Shown: one piece after another, positions 24,831-33,791 of the stretch | How the letters are laid out: the number at the start of each line of letters is the position of its first letter | How positions within the stretch are numbered: the first letter of the stretch is position 1 | NCBI GenBank assembly: GCA_028287745.1 | Contig: JAQBPB010000007.1 | Span: forward strand, 1-64,000 | Source: Chloroflexota bacterium | GTDB taxonomy: Bacteria; Chloroflexota; Chloroflexia; Chloroheliales; Chloroheliaceae | Length of the DNA: 64,000 nucleotides | Direction: 5' to 3' | Position numbers and translations under genes: made by a program | Notes under the pieces: generated by a model | What the model saw: only the letters and a program-made list of their open reading frames with translations | The model's database searches: none | What the model was told of the DNA's origin: nothing

Positions 24831-26819
24831 TTAGCGGGTTACCAGGACATTGTAGCCTTCCTGGATTAGCTGATCATCCGAAATTCCCAGCAGGTCCAGG
24901 ATTTCGGCGATAAGCCCGGCTTTTTTCTCGGCATCCCTTTTGGACCAGGTCCGGCTTTTTATTTCTAAAAAGTAGTCAGGCTGGGCCGGGGTCAGCATCT
25001 GGTCAATATTGATGGCAAAGTCGGTACCCTTATAACTGAAACGGTTACGGCGGCGCAGCTTGACCAGCTCGCGTTCTTCCAGCGGGTTAAGATACTCCCG
25101 GTAAAACCGTAATGACTGGTCCGGGGTAGCCGTTAAGCGAGAGCGGTTCAGGATGACCGAACGAGGAAATTCGCGCTCGGAAGCCGCGCCAATCAGGGTC
25201 AGCCGGAACCGGCTGCGGGGAGTCGGGCGGCCTTCTTCGTCCAGGTAAATATCCTCGCGCAATCGAAGCTGTTCAACGTGCTGATCGCCAAAAGCGAAAT
25301 AGGTATCGTACTGGCGATAATGCGAGGTCTTGGTAATCTTGAACAGGCTCGAGTCTTTGAGTACCGCTTCTACGCGGCCCAAATCCTCCAGTTGCGCTTT
25401 GACCTGTACCTCGAAGCTTTCTTCCTGGTTAAGGCCGCCCAGCGCCAGGAGTTTGCGCACCACGTTCCCTTCACGGGCCACCAGGAAGCGGTCGATTTTC
25501 TCGGCTACTTCTGTGGCCTGGCGGGCCAGGTCTTGTTCGTCCAGCTTCAAAAGCTGGCGGTCGCGCAAAAGCCATTCGCCGTTACAAATTACGTGCTGCA
25601 CATCGGTAGACTTGGCGACATAGACGAGTTGCGAATAAATTGCTTCGGGGTCACGGCTAAAGCGTGGGGTGTTATGCATGGGTTGCAGGTCCACCACAAT
25701 GAAGTCGGCCCGCTTGCCTTCTTCCAGCGAGCCGGTTATATCACTGATGTGGAGCGCTCGGGCGCTGCCAATAGTCGCCAGGGCCAGGGCCTCGCGGGCG
25801 GGTAGGGCGGTCGGGTCGCCGGTAAAGCCTTTTGCCAGGAGGGCAGCCAGGCGCGTTTCCTCAAACATGTCCAGGTCGTTATTGCTGGCCGGTCCGTCGG
25901 TCCCGATACCGACATTTACGCCGACCTGTAACATTAGCGGCACCGGGGCGACCCCGCTTGCGAGTTTCAGGTTGCTGGTCGGGTTATGAGCGATACCGGC
26001 CCCGGCGTGTTGCAAGGTCCGCATTTCGCCTTCATCAATATGGACACAATGGGCCGCGATTACTTTAGCATCCAGGATATTCTGGCGTTTGACCCAGGGC
26101 ACCACCGGCATACCGTTTTCTTTGCGGCTGTTCTCGACTTCCAGGGCCGTTTCAGCAATGTGAATATGCAAAGGCACATCAAATTCCTGGGCCAGGGCGG
26201 AACAGGCTTTCAGGATTTCAGGCGGGCAGGTATAGGGCGCATGCGGTCCGACCGCCGGAACGATCAGGGGGTGACCTTTCCAACGCTGGATGAATTCCCG
26301 GCAGTTGGCCAGACCATCTTCATAGGAAGCGGCGTCGGGTGTGGGGAACTTCATTATCGACTGGGCCAACACTCCCCGCATACCGGCTTCGGCGGTAGCC
26401 TGGGCAATCTCATTTTCGAAATAATACATATCGGCGAAACAGGTCGTGCCGCCTTTAATCATTTCAGCGCAGGCTATTTTTGTACCCAGCCGGACAAACT
26501 CGGGATTAACAAATTCGCGCTCGACCGGCATCATATAGCCCATCAGCCAGACATCCAGGCGCAGGTCGTCCGCCAGGCCGCGCAATAGGGTCATCGGGAC
26601 ATGGGTATGGGCATTGATAAAGCCGGGCATCAGGGCTTTGCCGGTGAAATCAATCACCTCGGCGGCCTCATAGCGGCTTTGTAACTCGGCGGCCGGACCC
26701 ACTCCAACGATTTTGTCGTCCTTTACGGCGACCGCCCCATTTTCGATCAACCTCCGGCTATCGTCCATCACAACGACGGTCCCGCCACTGAACAAATAAT
26801 TAACCTTTTCTCTGCTCAT
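24831..26819 (-). CDS. Amidohydrolase (MTA/SAH deaminase-like) fused to a C-terminal CYTH domain
   Basis: The 662-residue protein has two parts. Residues about 8-445 are a full metal-dependent amidohydrolase of the 5-methylthioadenosine/S-adenosylhomocysteine deaminase group: metal ligands His71 and His73 in NAHTHVPMT, His193 in GPHAPYTCPP, His218/His220 in LHIHIAET, His257 in AAHCVH and Asp308 in GTDGPASNND. Residues about 469-655 are a CYTH (triphosphate tunnel) domain: FEVQVKAQL, YDTYF, QLRLRED, VKLRRRNRFSYKG and FLEIKS. The family's ExExK signature reads ExQxK (E470, Q472, K474). CYTH enzymes act on triphosphates such as ATP or thiamine triphosphate. A deaminase joined to a triphosphate-binding domain suggests that nucleotide binding or turnover is linked to nucleoside deamination; the reaction is unknown. 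The start follows weak ribosome binding sequence. Confidence 0.9.
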   Translation of the reverse strand: MSREKVNYLFSGGTVVVMDDSRRLIENGAVAVKDDKIVGVGPAAELQSRYEAAEVIDFTGKALMPGFINAHTHVPMTLLRGLADDLRLDVWLMGYMMPVEREFVNPEFVRLGTKIACAEMIKGGTTCFADMYYFENEIAQATAEAGMRGVLAQSIMKFPTPDAASYEDGLANCREFIQRWKGHPLIVPAVGPHAPYTCPPEILKACSALAQEFDVPLHIHIAETALEVENSRKENGMPVVPWVKRQNILDAKVIAAHCVHIDEGEMRTLQHAGAGIAHNPTSNLKLASGVAPVPLMLQVGVNVGIGTDGPASNNDLDMFEETRLAALLAKGFTGDPTALPAREALALATIGSARALHISDITGSLEEGKRADFIVVDLQPMHNTPRFSRDPEAIYSQLVYVAKSTDVQHVICNGEWLLRDRQLLKLDEQDLARQATEVAEKIDRFLVAREGNVVRKLLALGGLNQEESFEVQVKAQLEDLGRVEAVLKDSSLFKITKTSHYRQYDTYFAFGDQHVEQLRLREDIYLDEEGRPTPRSRFRLTLIGAASEREFPRSVILNRSRLTATPDQSLRFYREYLNPLEERELVKLRRRNRFSYKGTDFAINIDQMLTPAQPDYFLEIKSRTWSKRDAEKKAGLIAEILDLLGISDDQLIQEGYNVLVTR

Positions 26820-26954
26820 TATTTGAAAACTCCTGGTCCTTTGCGGTTGTTCATTCGATAGTTACAATTTTATAGTTCAAGTTAAAAAATTGGATGACAG
26901 CATAATAGCAGATGAAGGCGGTTTTGGCTTGAAACGGCCATTTCCAACCAGGAT

Positions 26955-26984
26955 TTGCAGTATACAGGCAGCTAAAGCTATAAT
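26955..26984 (+). promoter_or_regulatory. Promoter of the GAF histidine kinase gene
   Basis: TTGCAG (26955-26960) and TATAAT (26979-26984) are separated by 18 bases, and the ATG lies at 26999. The predicted mRNA leader is under 10 bases, overlapping the AAGGA ribosome binding site, so the leader is very short. Confidence 0.6.
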
Positions 26985-26998
26985 ATAAGGACCTTAAA

Positions 26999-28927
26999 AT
27001 GAACTGTTCTGTTCCCACTCCAAATTGTAATACCGGGGGTCTGGTGCTAGACGAAATTGAACAAAGCGATATTTCTTCCAACCTGGAAGACAACCGGTTA
27101 CCTGACGAGGTGAACAGGTCCGGTTTTGCAATGCTGTCAGCTATCGCTTCTCTTCTCAATGATATTGAAAACCTCGAATCTAGCCTTGAACCCGTCCTAT
27201 CGGAAATCAGTAGTTCGCTCGGCTTGCGGCATAGCGCCCTCTGGCTGGCAAAAACCAACCAGCCGGTAATGAGCAAAGCCTCTACCTTTGGACTACCCCG
27301 CGAAATGGTCCTTTTACTAGATTCCCTGGTAGAGACTACCGAAATACCGGGCCGCAATTATGATTACGATTACACCAATTACTACCAGAACCTGACCGGC
27401 GCCCTGCAGTCCCTTTCGCATAGTTTCAAACTACCCTATACTCAATGTTTTCCCCTATTGGGTAATGGACATTTGAACGGCTTGCTGGCCTTTTTCAACC
27501 CCCTACCCTGGCCGGATTCAACGGAACTTAGCCTGTGCCTGCAAACCATTCAAGCCATGCTCGGCACGGCCATTAATCAGTCCCGGACGCTCACCCTGGA
27601 ACGGCGGCAGCGCCAGAAGATAGAACTGGCCCACCGCGATAATTTAAGCATCACCGCCTCGCTGGACCTGCCCGAAGTCCTGGAAACTATTTTGATCGCC
27701 ACCCTGAAGCTGCTGCCGGGTAAAAACGCCCATGTCTTTTTATATGATGAAGAACAGGACCGTATCACCATCGGAGCGGCTAAATGGTCCGACAACCGGG
27801 TAACGAACCGATTCACCGAGCCGCGCCGCAACGGTTTTACCTATAAAGTGGCCCGTACCGGCGAAGCCCAATGGGTTGAAGAGATGCTCAACGACCCGCT
27901 GTTTGCCGGGGCGCCGCTTGATTACAATGGGGCGCTGCTGGGTGTACCCCTGAAACTGGGCAACCGGGTGGTCGGGGTGATGAATATTGCCTACCCCTAT
28001 TCTCACAAGTTTGTCGAGTCGGAAATTAACGGGCTGGAAATGCTGGCTGCCCAGGCCGCAATCGCTATCCAGAACGCCGGGATGTTTAAGCAGGCCCAGA
28101 TGTACGCCGCTAACCTGGAAGCCCAGGTCCAAGCGCGGACAGCCGACCTGCGGGCGGCTAACGAACAGCTTAAAATCGCCCGGGACCTGGCGGACGCCGC
28201 CAACCAGGCTAAAAGTATGTTCCTGGCGAATATGAGCCACGAACTTCGCACACCGTTAAACGCGATTATAGGTTATAGCGAGCTGTCCCAGGAGGAAGCC
28301 GAGGAGCTGGACCGGCCTAAACTGGCCGCGTACCTGGGGAAAATCCAGGTGGCCGGGGGGCATCTGCTTAGTTTAATCAGCGACATTTTGGACCTATCCA
28401 AAATCGAAGCGGGCCGGATAGAGTTGTTTGTCGAAACTTTTAAAGTATCTTCGGTAGTCTACGATATCTTTGAAACCGCCCAGAGCCTGGCCCGGAAAAA
28501 TAACAATACGCTTACGGTCAAGTGTCCTGAAGATTTAGGGACAATGCAAAGCGACCTGACCAGAGTCAGGCAAGTTTTATACAATTTGTTAAGCAACGCC
28601 TGTAAATTCACGGAAAACGGAACCATTGCGCTGGAGGTAAGCAGGCAACCCCTACCGGAAACCAACCAGGACTGGCTTTATTTTAAAATCAGTGACACCG
28701 GCATCGGCATGTCGTCCGAACAGGTGGGTAAACTGTTCCAGCAATTCACCCAGGCCGATCCTTCAACTACCCGCAAATATGGAGGGACCGGGCTGGGCCT
28801 GGCGATCAGCCAGCGGTTTTGCCACCTGATGGGTGGTAATATTACGGTTCAAAGCGAACTAGGCAAGGGGTCGGTGTTTATCATAGCCTTACCCGCCGTA
28901 GCGCCTCAATTCGACTTCAGTAACTGA
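26999..28927 (+). CDS. Double-GAF sensor histidine kinase
   Basis: The 642-residue protein has two GAF-like domains (about 40-195 and 205-360; the second is clear, with [18 protein letters not shown]), a coiled coil (about 360-405), HisKA with His414 in [12 protein letters not shown], and HATPase_c with [20 protein letters not shown] and [13 protein letters not shown]. No membrane helix is present, so it senses a cytosolic signal. There is no receiver domain and no adjacent response regulator, so it is an orphan kinase. The SprT-like gene follows after 20 bases and may be co-transcribed. Confidence 0.93.
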   Translation: MNCSVPTPNCNTGGLVLDEIEQSDISSNLEDNRLPDEVNRSGFAMLSAIASLLNDIENLESSLEPVLSEISSSLGLRHSALWLAKTNQPVMSKASTFGLPREMVLLLDSLVETTEIPGRNYDYDYTNYYQNLTGALQSLSHSFKLPYTQCFPLLGNGHLNGLLAFFNPLPWPDSTELSLCLQTIQAMLGTAINQSRTLTLERRQRQKIELAHRDNLSITASLDLPEVLETILIATLKLLPGKNAHVFLYDEEQDRITIGAAKWSDNRVTNRFTEPRRNGFTYKVARTGEAQWVEEMLNDPLFAGAPLDYNGALLGVPLKLGNRVVGVMNIAYPYSHKFVESEINGLEMLAAQAAIAIQNAGMFKQAQMYAANLEAQVQARTADLRAANEQLKIARDLADAANQAKSMFLANMSHELRTPLNAIIGYSELSQEEAEELDRPKLAAYLGKIQVAGGHLLSLISDILDLSKIEAGRIELFVETFKVSSVVYDIFETAQSLARKNNNTLTVKCPEDLGTMQSDLTRVRQVLYNLLSNACKFTENGTIALEVSRQPLPETNQDWLYFKISDTGIGMSSEQVGKLFQQFTQADPSTTRKYGGTGLGLAISQRFCHLMGGNITVQSELGKGSVFIIALPAVAPQFDFSN

Positions 28928-28947
28928 CCTGACCTTAGGAAAAAACA

Positions 28948-29463
28948 ATGACCCACGCCGCCGAAATGGAACCGGCCGACCCGCCAATTTCCATTACTAA
29001 AGAACTGGCCGAAGAATTTTTCACCAGTCTTAACCAGCAACATTTCGAGGGTAAATTACCCGCCTGCCGGATTGAGGTAAGCGCCCGCCTGGTCAGGACT
29101 GCCGGTAAAATCTGGCCGCGCACCCGTCTTATCCGCCTATCGCGCTCCTATCACGAGCTTTATGGCCCGGCTGAGCTATCCAACACTATCTTGCACGAAA
29201 TGATTCACCTGTGGCTGTTCGAGCAGAACTTACCCAGCGGCCATACGCCCCTTTTCAGGCAGAAATTGCAGGAAGTAGGGTTGGATAACCGCATGAAAGC
29301 CCTGCCGGTGCCGCCCCGGCCCTACCGTTACCTGTACCGCTGCCCTACCTGCCGCTACGAAGTCCAGACGCGCCGGAAAATTAACAGTTCGTGCGGCCAC
29401 TGTGACCGGGTGTACAACCCGCGCCACCGTTTTAGACTGGTCAAGCAGCTCACCGAAAGCTGA
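28948..29463 (+). CDS. SprT-like zinc metalloprotein
   Basis: The 171-residue protein carries the zinc-protease motif His83-Glu84-x-x-His87 in TILHEMIHLW and a third His at 99 in SGHTPLF, followed by a zinc ribbon with C132/C135 and C149/C152 (RCPTC and CGHC). This is the SprT / SPRTN layout, whose eukaryotic members cleave DNA-protein crosslinks; the bacterial role is unproven. AGGA precedes the ATG. It lies 20 bases after a histidine kinase and before Nudix and dinD genes, a context that would suit DNA-damage repair. Confidence 0.9.
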   Translation: MTHAAEMEPADPPISITKELAEEFFTSLNQQHFEGKLPACRIEVSARLVRTAGKIWPRTRLIRLSRSYHELYGPAELSNTILHEMIHLWLFEQNLPSGHTPLFRQKLQEVGLDNRMKALPVPPRPYRYLYRCPTCRYEVQTRRKINSSCGHCDRVYNPRHRFRLVKQLTES

Positions 29464-29520
29464 AAAGCCCGGCCCGTCGAAGTTATAGAGGCAAACAAAA
29501 CGGAGTACCGCTAAAGTAGC

Positions 29521-29560
29521 AGGTACAGGTACAGGTATAATACTGAACAGGGACAGGTAC
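29521..29560. repeat. Short tandem repeat of AGGTAC units
   Basis: AGGTAC occurs at 29521 and 29527, then AGGTAT at 29533, and AGGTAC again at 29555, between the SprT and Nudix genes. It includes a TATAAT at 29536-29541 that could be a -10 box for the Nudix gene. Confidence 0.5.
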
Positions 29561-29672
29561 AAGAATTAGCCGTTAATGCAAACCCGGATTAAACCGGCCC
29601 AGGCTTAATTCCAGCCGTGCAATGTTCCGGCTCCAACTAAAAACTTAAGTCTAAAAGAGTAAAACAGCTATT

Positions 29673-30185
29673 ATGAATGAGATTACCTTTTGCCCGCGCT
29701 GCGGCACAAAACTGATAGAGCAAGAAAAGTTCGGTGAATTGAGGCAGGTTTGCCCTGACGCGAATTGCGGTTTTATTCACTTCCTGGACCCCAAGGTAGT
29801 AGCGGTGGTTTTGGTCGAACACCAGGGACAGCTTTTGCTGGGCCGCCGGGCGATTGACCCGGGCCGGGGCCTGTGGAGCTTTTCGGGCGGTTACGTCAAC
29901 CGGGGTGAAAGAGTGGAAGCGGCCGCCCTGCGTGAAGTTAAAGAAGAAACCAACCTGGATATAGAGCTGGGCGACCTGCTGGGAGTATACAGCGAGGAAG
30001 AAAACCCGGTAATCCTGATTGTCTACCGGGGCCGGGCCAGAACAATCGAAAACTTACGGCCCCAGGACAACGAAGTAATGGAACTAGCTTTCTTCAGCCC
30101 CGCCGAAATACCCGCGCTGGCTTTTCCTTTTGACGAAAATATTGTAGCCGCCTGGCTCAAAGCCCGCGAAAAAGATGGAGTTTAG
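29673..30185 (+). CDS. Nudix hydrolase with N-terminal zinc ribbon
   Basis: At 170 residues it starts with a four-Cys zinc ribbon (C7, C10, C27, C32) and continues with a Nudix domain. The Nudix box GYVNRGERVEAAALREVKEE is present near residue 69; the usual Gly after EEx is Asn (EETN). The layout recalls NudC-like and ADP-ribose-type Nudix proteins, which hydrolyse nucleoside diphosphate derivatives with Mg2+. The exact substrate cannot be read. No strong ribosome binding site is seen. A weak GC hairpin (30201-30220) lies beyond the stop. Confidence 0.93.
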   Translation: MNEITFCPRCGTKLIEQEKFGELRQVCPDANCGFIHFLDPKVVAVVLVEHQGQLLLGRRAIDPGRGLWSFSGGYVNRGERVEAAALREVKEETNLDIELGDLLGVYSEEENPVILIVYRGRARTIENLRPQDNEVMELAFFSPAEIPALAFPFDENIVAAWLKAREKDGV

Positions 30186-30277
30186 CACCCGATGGAGCCT
30201 GCCGGGTTAAAATTCCCGGCTTATTTCCCGGTTTCATCTGTAATACAAGACCCCTGAATAACGGCACCCTTAAATAT

Positions 30278-31132
30278 TTATTCTTCTTCGCCAAACATCG
30301 AAGACTGCGGGCCAAGGTTGGTCTTTTTCTTTTGCTGCTTTTCAAGCTCCTGGATACTCTCGACGGGCGTGGCAAGTTCCTCCGGCATGGTTCCGCCGAC
30401 TTCCTCAATAAATTCGCGCACGCGCTGGCCCATCTCGTTATGCGCCTGGTTAGCCGCCTCTTTACCTTTAATCTTCTCGCGCCTGATTTTCGCTTCGGTC
30501 TGGGTAGCTCTAAAGAGGTTGGCGGCCAGTTCCTCGGCGCCCATGTGGTCAAGAATCTTTTCATTAGGCTTCAGGCCCTTGCGCTGGTGAATATCTTTAG
30601 CTTTCTCACCACCGTACAGGCCGCTATAGCCGTGGTCCTGGAAGACCGCGAAATCGAAAGAAGTAACCACGCCCGCCCCTTTGGCGGTATCGGCCAACTG
30701 TTTATTATGACCGGCCAGTTCGCCCCGTAAGAATAATCGGCGCTGCGCTTCGGTTAACCCGGCCAGTTCGTCGGCGGCTTCCTGGCGGCGAGTCTGCGCG
30801 GCAAAGTAAGTCTGACCCAGGGCCACTATTTCTTTAGAAGGGTCGGCGTTCTGAATTACCAGGTAGCAGGCGTAACGAGATAAGTTTATATCCTCGACCT
30901 TGCGCCGGGAACCGCTGCCTAATCCCACCATTTTGCTGGTTTCAGCAAAATGGTCCGCGACTATCTGACCGCTATTTTCACAGGCAATCCTGGCTTTATC
31001 AATGGCAGTCTTAAAGTTGCGCCACTGGGAGTAATCCAGCACCCTGGCCAGGTCACGGGCCGACCAGTATTCATGCCCGGTTTCGTCTTCCCGGCGGATT
31101 GCTTCAAAAGGAGTTGTGGTTTCTTCACTCAT
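30278..31132 (-). CDS. dinD: DNA damage-inducible protein D (DinD)
   Basis: The 284-residue protein matches DinD: an N-terminal BRO-N-like part with YWSARDLARVLDYSQWRNFKTAI near residue 22, GSGSRRKVEDINLSRYACYL near 75 and the characteristic FAVFQDHGYSGLYGGE near 165. In E. coli DinD is SOS-induced and disassembles RecA filaments. Whether this copy is SOS-controlled is unclear; no LexA-type box was seen upstream, though CTGTAAA occurs twice, 18 bases apart (31143-31168). It is alone on the minus strand; two hairpins separate it from rfaE2. Confidence 0.92.
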   Translation of the reverse strand: MSEETTTPFEAIRREDETGHEYWSARDLARVLDYSQWRNFKTAIDKARIACENSGQIVADHFAETSKMVGLGSGSRRKVEDINLSRYACYLVIQNADPSKEIVALGQTYFAAQTRRQEAADELAGLTEAQRRLFLRGELAGHNKQLADTAKGAGVVTSFDFAVFQDHGYSGLYGGEKAKDIHQRKGLKPNEKILDHMGAEELAANLFRATQTEAKIRREKIKGKEAANQAHNEMGQRVREFIEEVGGTMPEELATPVESIQELEKQQKKKTNLGPQSSMFGEEE

Positions 31133-31175
31133 AAAAAACTCGCTTTACAGGTTATTTTAGTTTTACAGCAAAGTA

Positions 31176-31237
31176 CGGTGCCAGACTCCGGCACCGGCTT
31201 TAACATCCAATAGTATGGCATGCGCTAATACTATTGG
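31176..31237. repeat. Two consecutive hairpins between rfaE2 and dinD
   Basis: CGGTGCC/GGCACCG (31176-31182 and 31190-31196) and CCAATAGTAT/ATACTATTGG (31207-31216 and 31228-31237) are perfect inverted repeats. The second lies 16 bases beyond the rfaE2 stop and may terminate the wecG operon; it lacks a T run, so this is uncertain. Confidence 0.55.
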
Positions 31238-31252
31238 AAAAGTAATGGCGAA

Positions 31253-31762
31253 TTACTCAGGGGAAGATGGGCTGTAAGCCTGGAGGATATGGCGGACCAG
31301 GTCGCTGGTGGAATGGCCCGGCAAAAAGGGGATTAGCACCACCTGGCCGCCATAGGACCGCACAACCGCCGCTTCCGGTAAAGGCTTACCGGTAGCACTG
31401 GCGGCTTCGGAAGAAGAATAATCGCCGCCTTTAACATAAAAATCCGGTTGCAACTCGCCGACCAGGCTTTCGGCGGTCAAGTCTTCAAATATCACAACGT
31501 GGTCAACCGGACGCAGGGCGCTCATTACCTCGGCGCGTTCCTGCTGTCCGACCAGCGGGCGCTGCGGCCCTTTGAGCTGGCGGACCGAAGCATCACTGTT
31601 CAGGCCCAGCACCAGGATATCGCCCAGGGCGCGGGCCTCTTCCAGGTAACGTACGTGGCCCAGATGTAAGAGGTCGAAACAGCCGTTTGTAAAGACTACC
31701 TTCCGGCCGCTGGCCTGCCATTCGGCCCGCTGCGCCACTAAATCGGCCCGTGAAAGAATCAT
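31253..31762 (-). CDS. rfaE2: D-glycero-beta-D-manno-heptose 1-phosphate adenylyltransferase (RfaE2/HldE C-terminal type)
   Basis: The 169-residue protein is a cytidylyltransferase-fold enzyme with the HxGH motif His33-L-G-His36 in CFDLLHLGHVRYL, KGGDYSS near residue 115 and the RfaE2-type SALRPVDHVVIFE. It activates heptose 1-phosphate with ATP to ADP-heptose. Its start overlaps the rfaE1 stop by four bases (ATGA), so the two are translationally coupled. In enterobacteria both functions are one protein, HldE; here they are split. The sugar may go to a surface polymer rather than LPS, as no LPS genes are seen. Confidence 0.93.
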   Translation of the reverse strand: MILSRADLVAQRAEWQASGRKVVFTNGCFDLLHLGHVRYLEEARALGDILVLGLNSDASVRQLKGPQRPLVGQQERAEVMSALRPVDHVVIFEDLTAESLVGELQPDFYVKGGDYSSSEAASATGKPLPEAAVVRSYGGQVVLIPFLPGHSTSDLVRHILQAYSPSSPE

Positions 31763-32751
31763 AACCCCAGTTTTTCCAGTTCTTTCTGTAATTCATCAAT
31801 TTGAATGGTCACGTTACCCTGCTTGCGAATGACTACCCCGGCGGCGGCGTTAGCCAGTTGCGAGGCTTCCAGGAGGCTGGAACCGGCCACCAGGCCCAGG
31901 GTCAAAAGCGAGATTACGGTATCACCCGCGCCGGTCACGTCAAAGACCTCGCTGCGGTTAAAGGCGGGCATGTGATAGAGCTGGTCGCGGCTGTCCAGGC
32001 AGGAAATACCTTCGCCGCCGCGCGTCAAGACCACCATGTGCACACCCAGTTCTTCTTTGAGGTCGCGCAGGGCCTTTTCAAAGTCCAGGTCCGTCCGTAA
32101 ATCGCGCCGTAAATACTCACGAGCCTCGTTATCATTGCACTTGACCAGGGTACAGCCTTTGAACTTATCCAGGCCGCCTTGCGAGTCGACCGTGATAAGT
32201 TTGCCGGAAGTCCGGCCAATCTGCAAACCTTCGGCAATCAGCCGGTCGTTAACTACGCCGGTTTTGTAGTCGGAAAAGAGGATCGCATCGACATGCGGCG
32301 CGACGGTATGCAGGTAATCCACCGCCTGCTGCTCCACCGCGCCGGTAATCGGCGTGCGGTCCTGGCGGTCCACCCGGGCGACCTGCTGCGGAAAGATATG
32401 CTGGGCTTCGGCCACAATCCGGGTCTTGGTGGTAGTCGGCCGGTTTGGGTCAACCACCAGGCCGGTTATATCAACGCTGCGGCCGCCCAGGAGTTCCTGT
32501 AATTCTCGCCCGGCCTGGTCTTCGCCGATAACGCCCAGCATAAAAGCCTGTCCACCCAGGGAACTGATGTTACAGGCCGGGGCGGTCGCCCCGCCCGGCA
32601 CATTGCGCTGGGCGGAAAATTCAAGCACGGGAATAGGTGCTTCCCTGGAAATCCGGCTGGGCCGCCCGATGATGTACTCATCCAGGTAAAGATCGCCTAC
32701 CACAAGTACTTTGCGGTCTTTGAAGAGCGGCAGATAGCGAGTAAGTGACAT
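31759..32751 (-). CDS. rfaE1: PfkB-family heptose kinase (RfaE1/HldE N-terminal type)
   Basis: The 330-residue protein is a ribokinase-fold sugar kinase. It begins with VLVVGDLYLDEYIIGRPSRIS, has GGATAPACNISSLGG near residue 52 and the PfkB anion hole DVTGAGDTVISLL near 263. In the HldE family it phosphorylates D-glycero-beta-D-manno-heptose 7-phosphate at C1. It lies 2 bases after the zinc-finger gene and overlaps rfaE2. The isomerase GmhA and phosphatase GmhB needed for a full pathway are not in the window. Confidence 0.92.
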   Translation of the reverse strand: MSLTRYLPLFKDRKVLVVGDLYLDEYIIGRPSRISREAPIPVLEFSAQRNVPGGATAPACNISSLGGQAFMLGVIGEDQAGRELQELLGGRSVDITGLVVDPNRPTTTKTRIVAEAQHIFPQQVARVDRQDRTPITGAVEQQAVDYLHTVAPHVDAILFSDYKTGVVNDRLIAEGLQIGRTSGKLITVDSQGGLDKFKGCTLVKCNDNEAREYLRRDLRTDLDFEKALRDLKEELGVHMVVLTRGGEGISCLDSRDQLYHMPAFNRSEVFDVTGAGDTVISLLTLGLVAGSSLLEASQLANAAAGVVIRKQGNVTIQIDELQKELEKLGL

Positions 32752-32753
32752 TA

Positions 32754-33776
32754 TTATTTCTTGAGTCTGAATACCGCAAAGGCAATGCCGATACCCCAGA
32801 AAATTAAGATACCAAGACCATTACCGTTGAGTTGCTGTCCAATAGTAGTGAGAGTTACCCCTAGCAGCCGGTCCAGCGGCGGGAAGGTGCCGTAAACCGA
32901 ACTGTACATTCGCGCTCCCAACGTCAGTATACTGACCAGGATACCGGCCACAACGGCCAGACCCCCGATTAGCTGCAAGCCCCGGCCGACTCGGTTCTGA
33001 GTTACCCTGGCAATAGCTTCCCCGACCAGCACCCCTAAAGCAATTTCGGGCAACAGGTGGATTGACGACTGGACCGCTCCCGAAATCTGGCTGACCCAGA
33101 ATTCATTATTTTGAAAAAGAGCCTGAAGCTGGTTCCGACCGGCTACCCGGGCCAGACCCCGCGAAGCATCCATCAGGAAACCCCAGACCAGGCCCAGACC
33201 TATTGCGGTGCCTAAACCGGCCAGGATTGCCAGTAAATAATGCCGGGCGAAAACCTTCTGGTACGCCTGTCCCTTGCTCCAGTAATTGCGAAAACCGGTA
33301 TCGGCCTGGGGCGGTTTCTGGCCCCGGGCGGCTGCGGCGGCTCTTTCAGCCTCCAGGCCAACCGTCCGCTGCGGGTTGGCTGCGCAGTCAGGGCAGCGAA
33401 TACCTACCCCACTATGCACCATACAACGCGGGCAAATCGGCGTATCGCAGCGGCCGCAGCGCAGCATTGTTTCCACCTGGGGATGGCGGGCGCAATAGAT
33501 AACCGGTTCCGTAGCATAATAAGCTTCTCTCGCCGAGTCAAACCGGGCAGCCTCGGAACCGGCAGACAGGACCACACCTTCAACCGGTTGAGTGCGGTTG
33601 GCCGAAGCGGTGGCGCCAAAGCCGGAATTTATATTTGCCATACACTCGGGGCAGCGCGGGCCCTCCCCGGTCAGGGTCATACAGATAGTACAAATCTGGG
33701 TACCGCAGTCGCCGCACATCAGGCGGGCTTCTTCATTGGGGTGGCGGTTGCACCGTAAAAGTTGATTAGTGGACAC
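32754..33776 (-). CDS. Membrane protein with two N-terminal B-box-type zinc fingers
   Basis: The 340-residue protein has two similar zinc-binding units: residues about 9-46 (CNRHPNEEARLMCGDCGTQI then CTIC and CPEC) and about 95-133 (CARHPQVETMLRCGRCDTPI then CPRC and CPDC). They look like an internal duplication. The C-terminal half has about four membrane helices (LLAILAGLGTAIGLGLVWGFL, GVLVGEAIARV, LIGGLAVVAGILVSILTL, LGILIFWGIGIAFAVF). The function is unknown; such B-box/rhomboid-like zinc-ribbon proteins are seen in several bacterial phyla. Tight spacing in the wecG-rfaE1-rfaE2 operon suggests a role in envelope glycan assembly. Confidence 0.85.
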   Translation of the reverse strand: MSTNQLLRCNRHPNEEARLMCGDCGTQICTICMTLTGEGPRCPECMANINSGFGATASANRTQPVEGVVLSAGSEAARFDSAREAYYATEPVIYCARHPQVETMLRCGRCDTPICPRCMVHSGVGIRCPDCAANPQRTVGLEAERAAAAARGQKPPQADTGFRNYWSKGQAYQKVFARHYLLAILAGLGTAIGLGLVWGFLMDASRGLARVAGRNQLQALFQNNEFWVSQISGAVQSSIHLLPEIALGVLVGEAIARVTQNRVGRGLQLIGGLAVVAGILVSILTLGARMYSSVYGTFPPLDRLLGVTLTTIGQQLNGNGLGILIFWGIGIAFAVFRLKK

Positions 33777-33791
33777 AACTAAACTCCTGGT

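Noticed and set aside
25278-26588. Plus-strand ORFs antisense to the amidohydrolase gene
   Set aside because: The sense strand encodes a full two-domain enzyme; the antisense frames show no domain.
31133-31252. LexA box upstream of dinD
   Set aside because: Neither the CTGT-N8-ACAG nor the GAAC-N4-GTTC type is present; only a direct repeat is seen.
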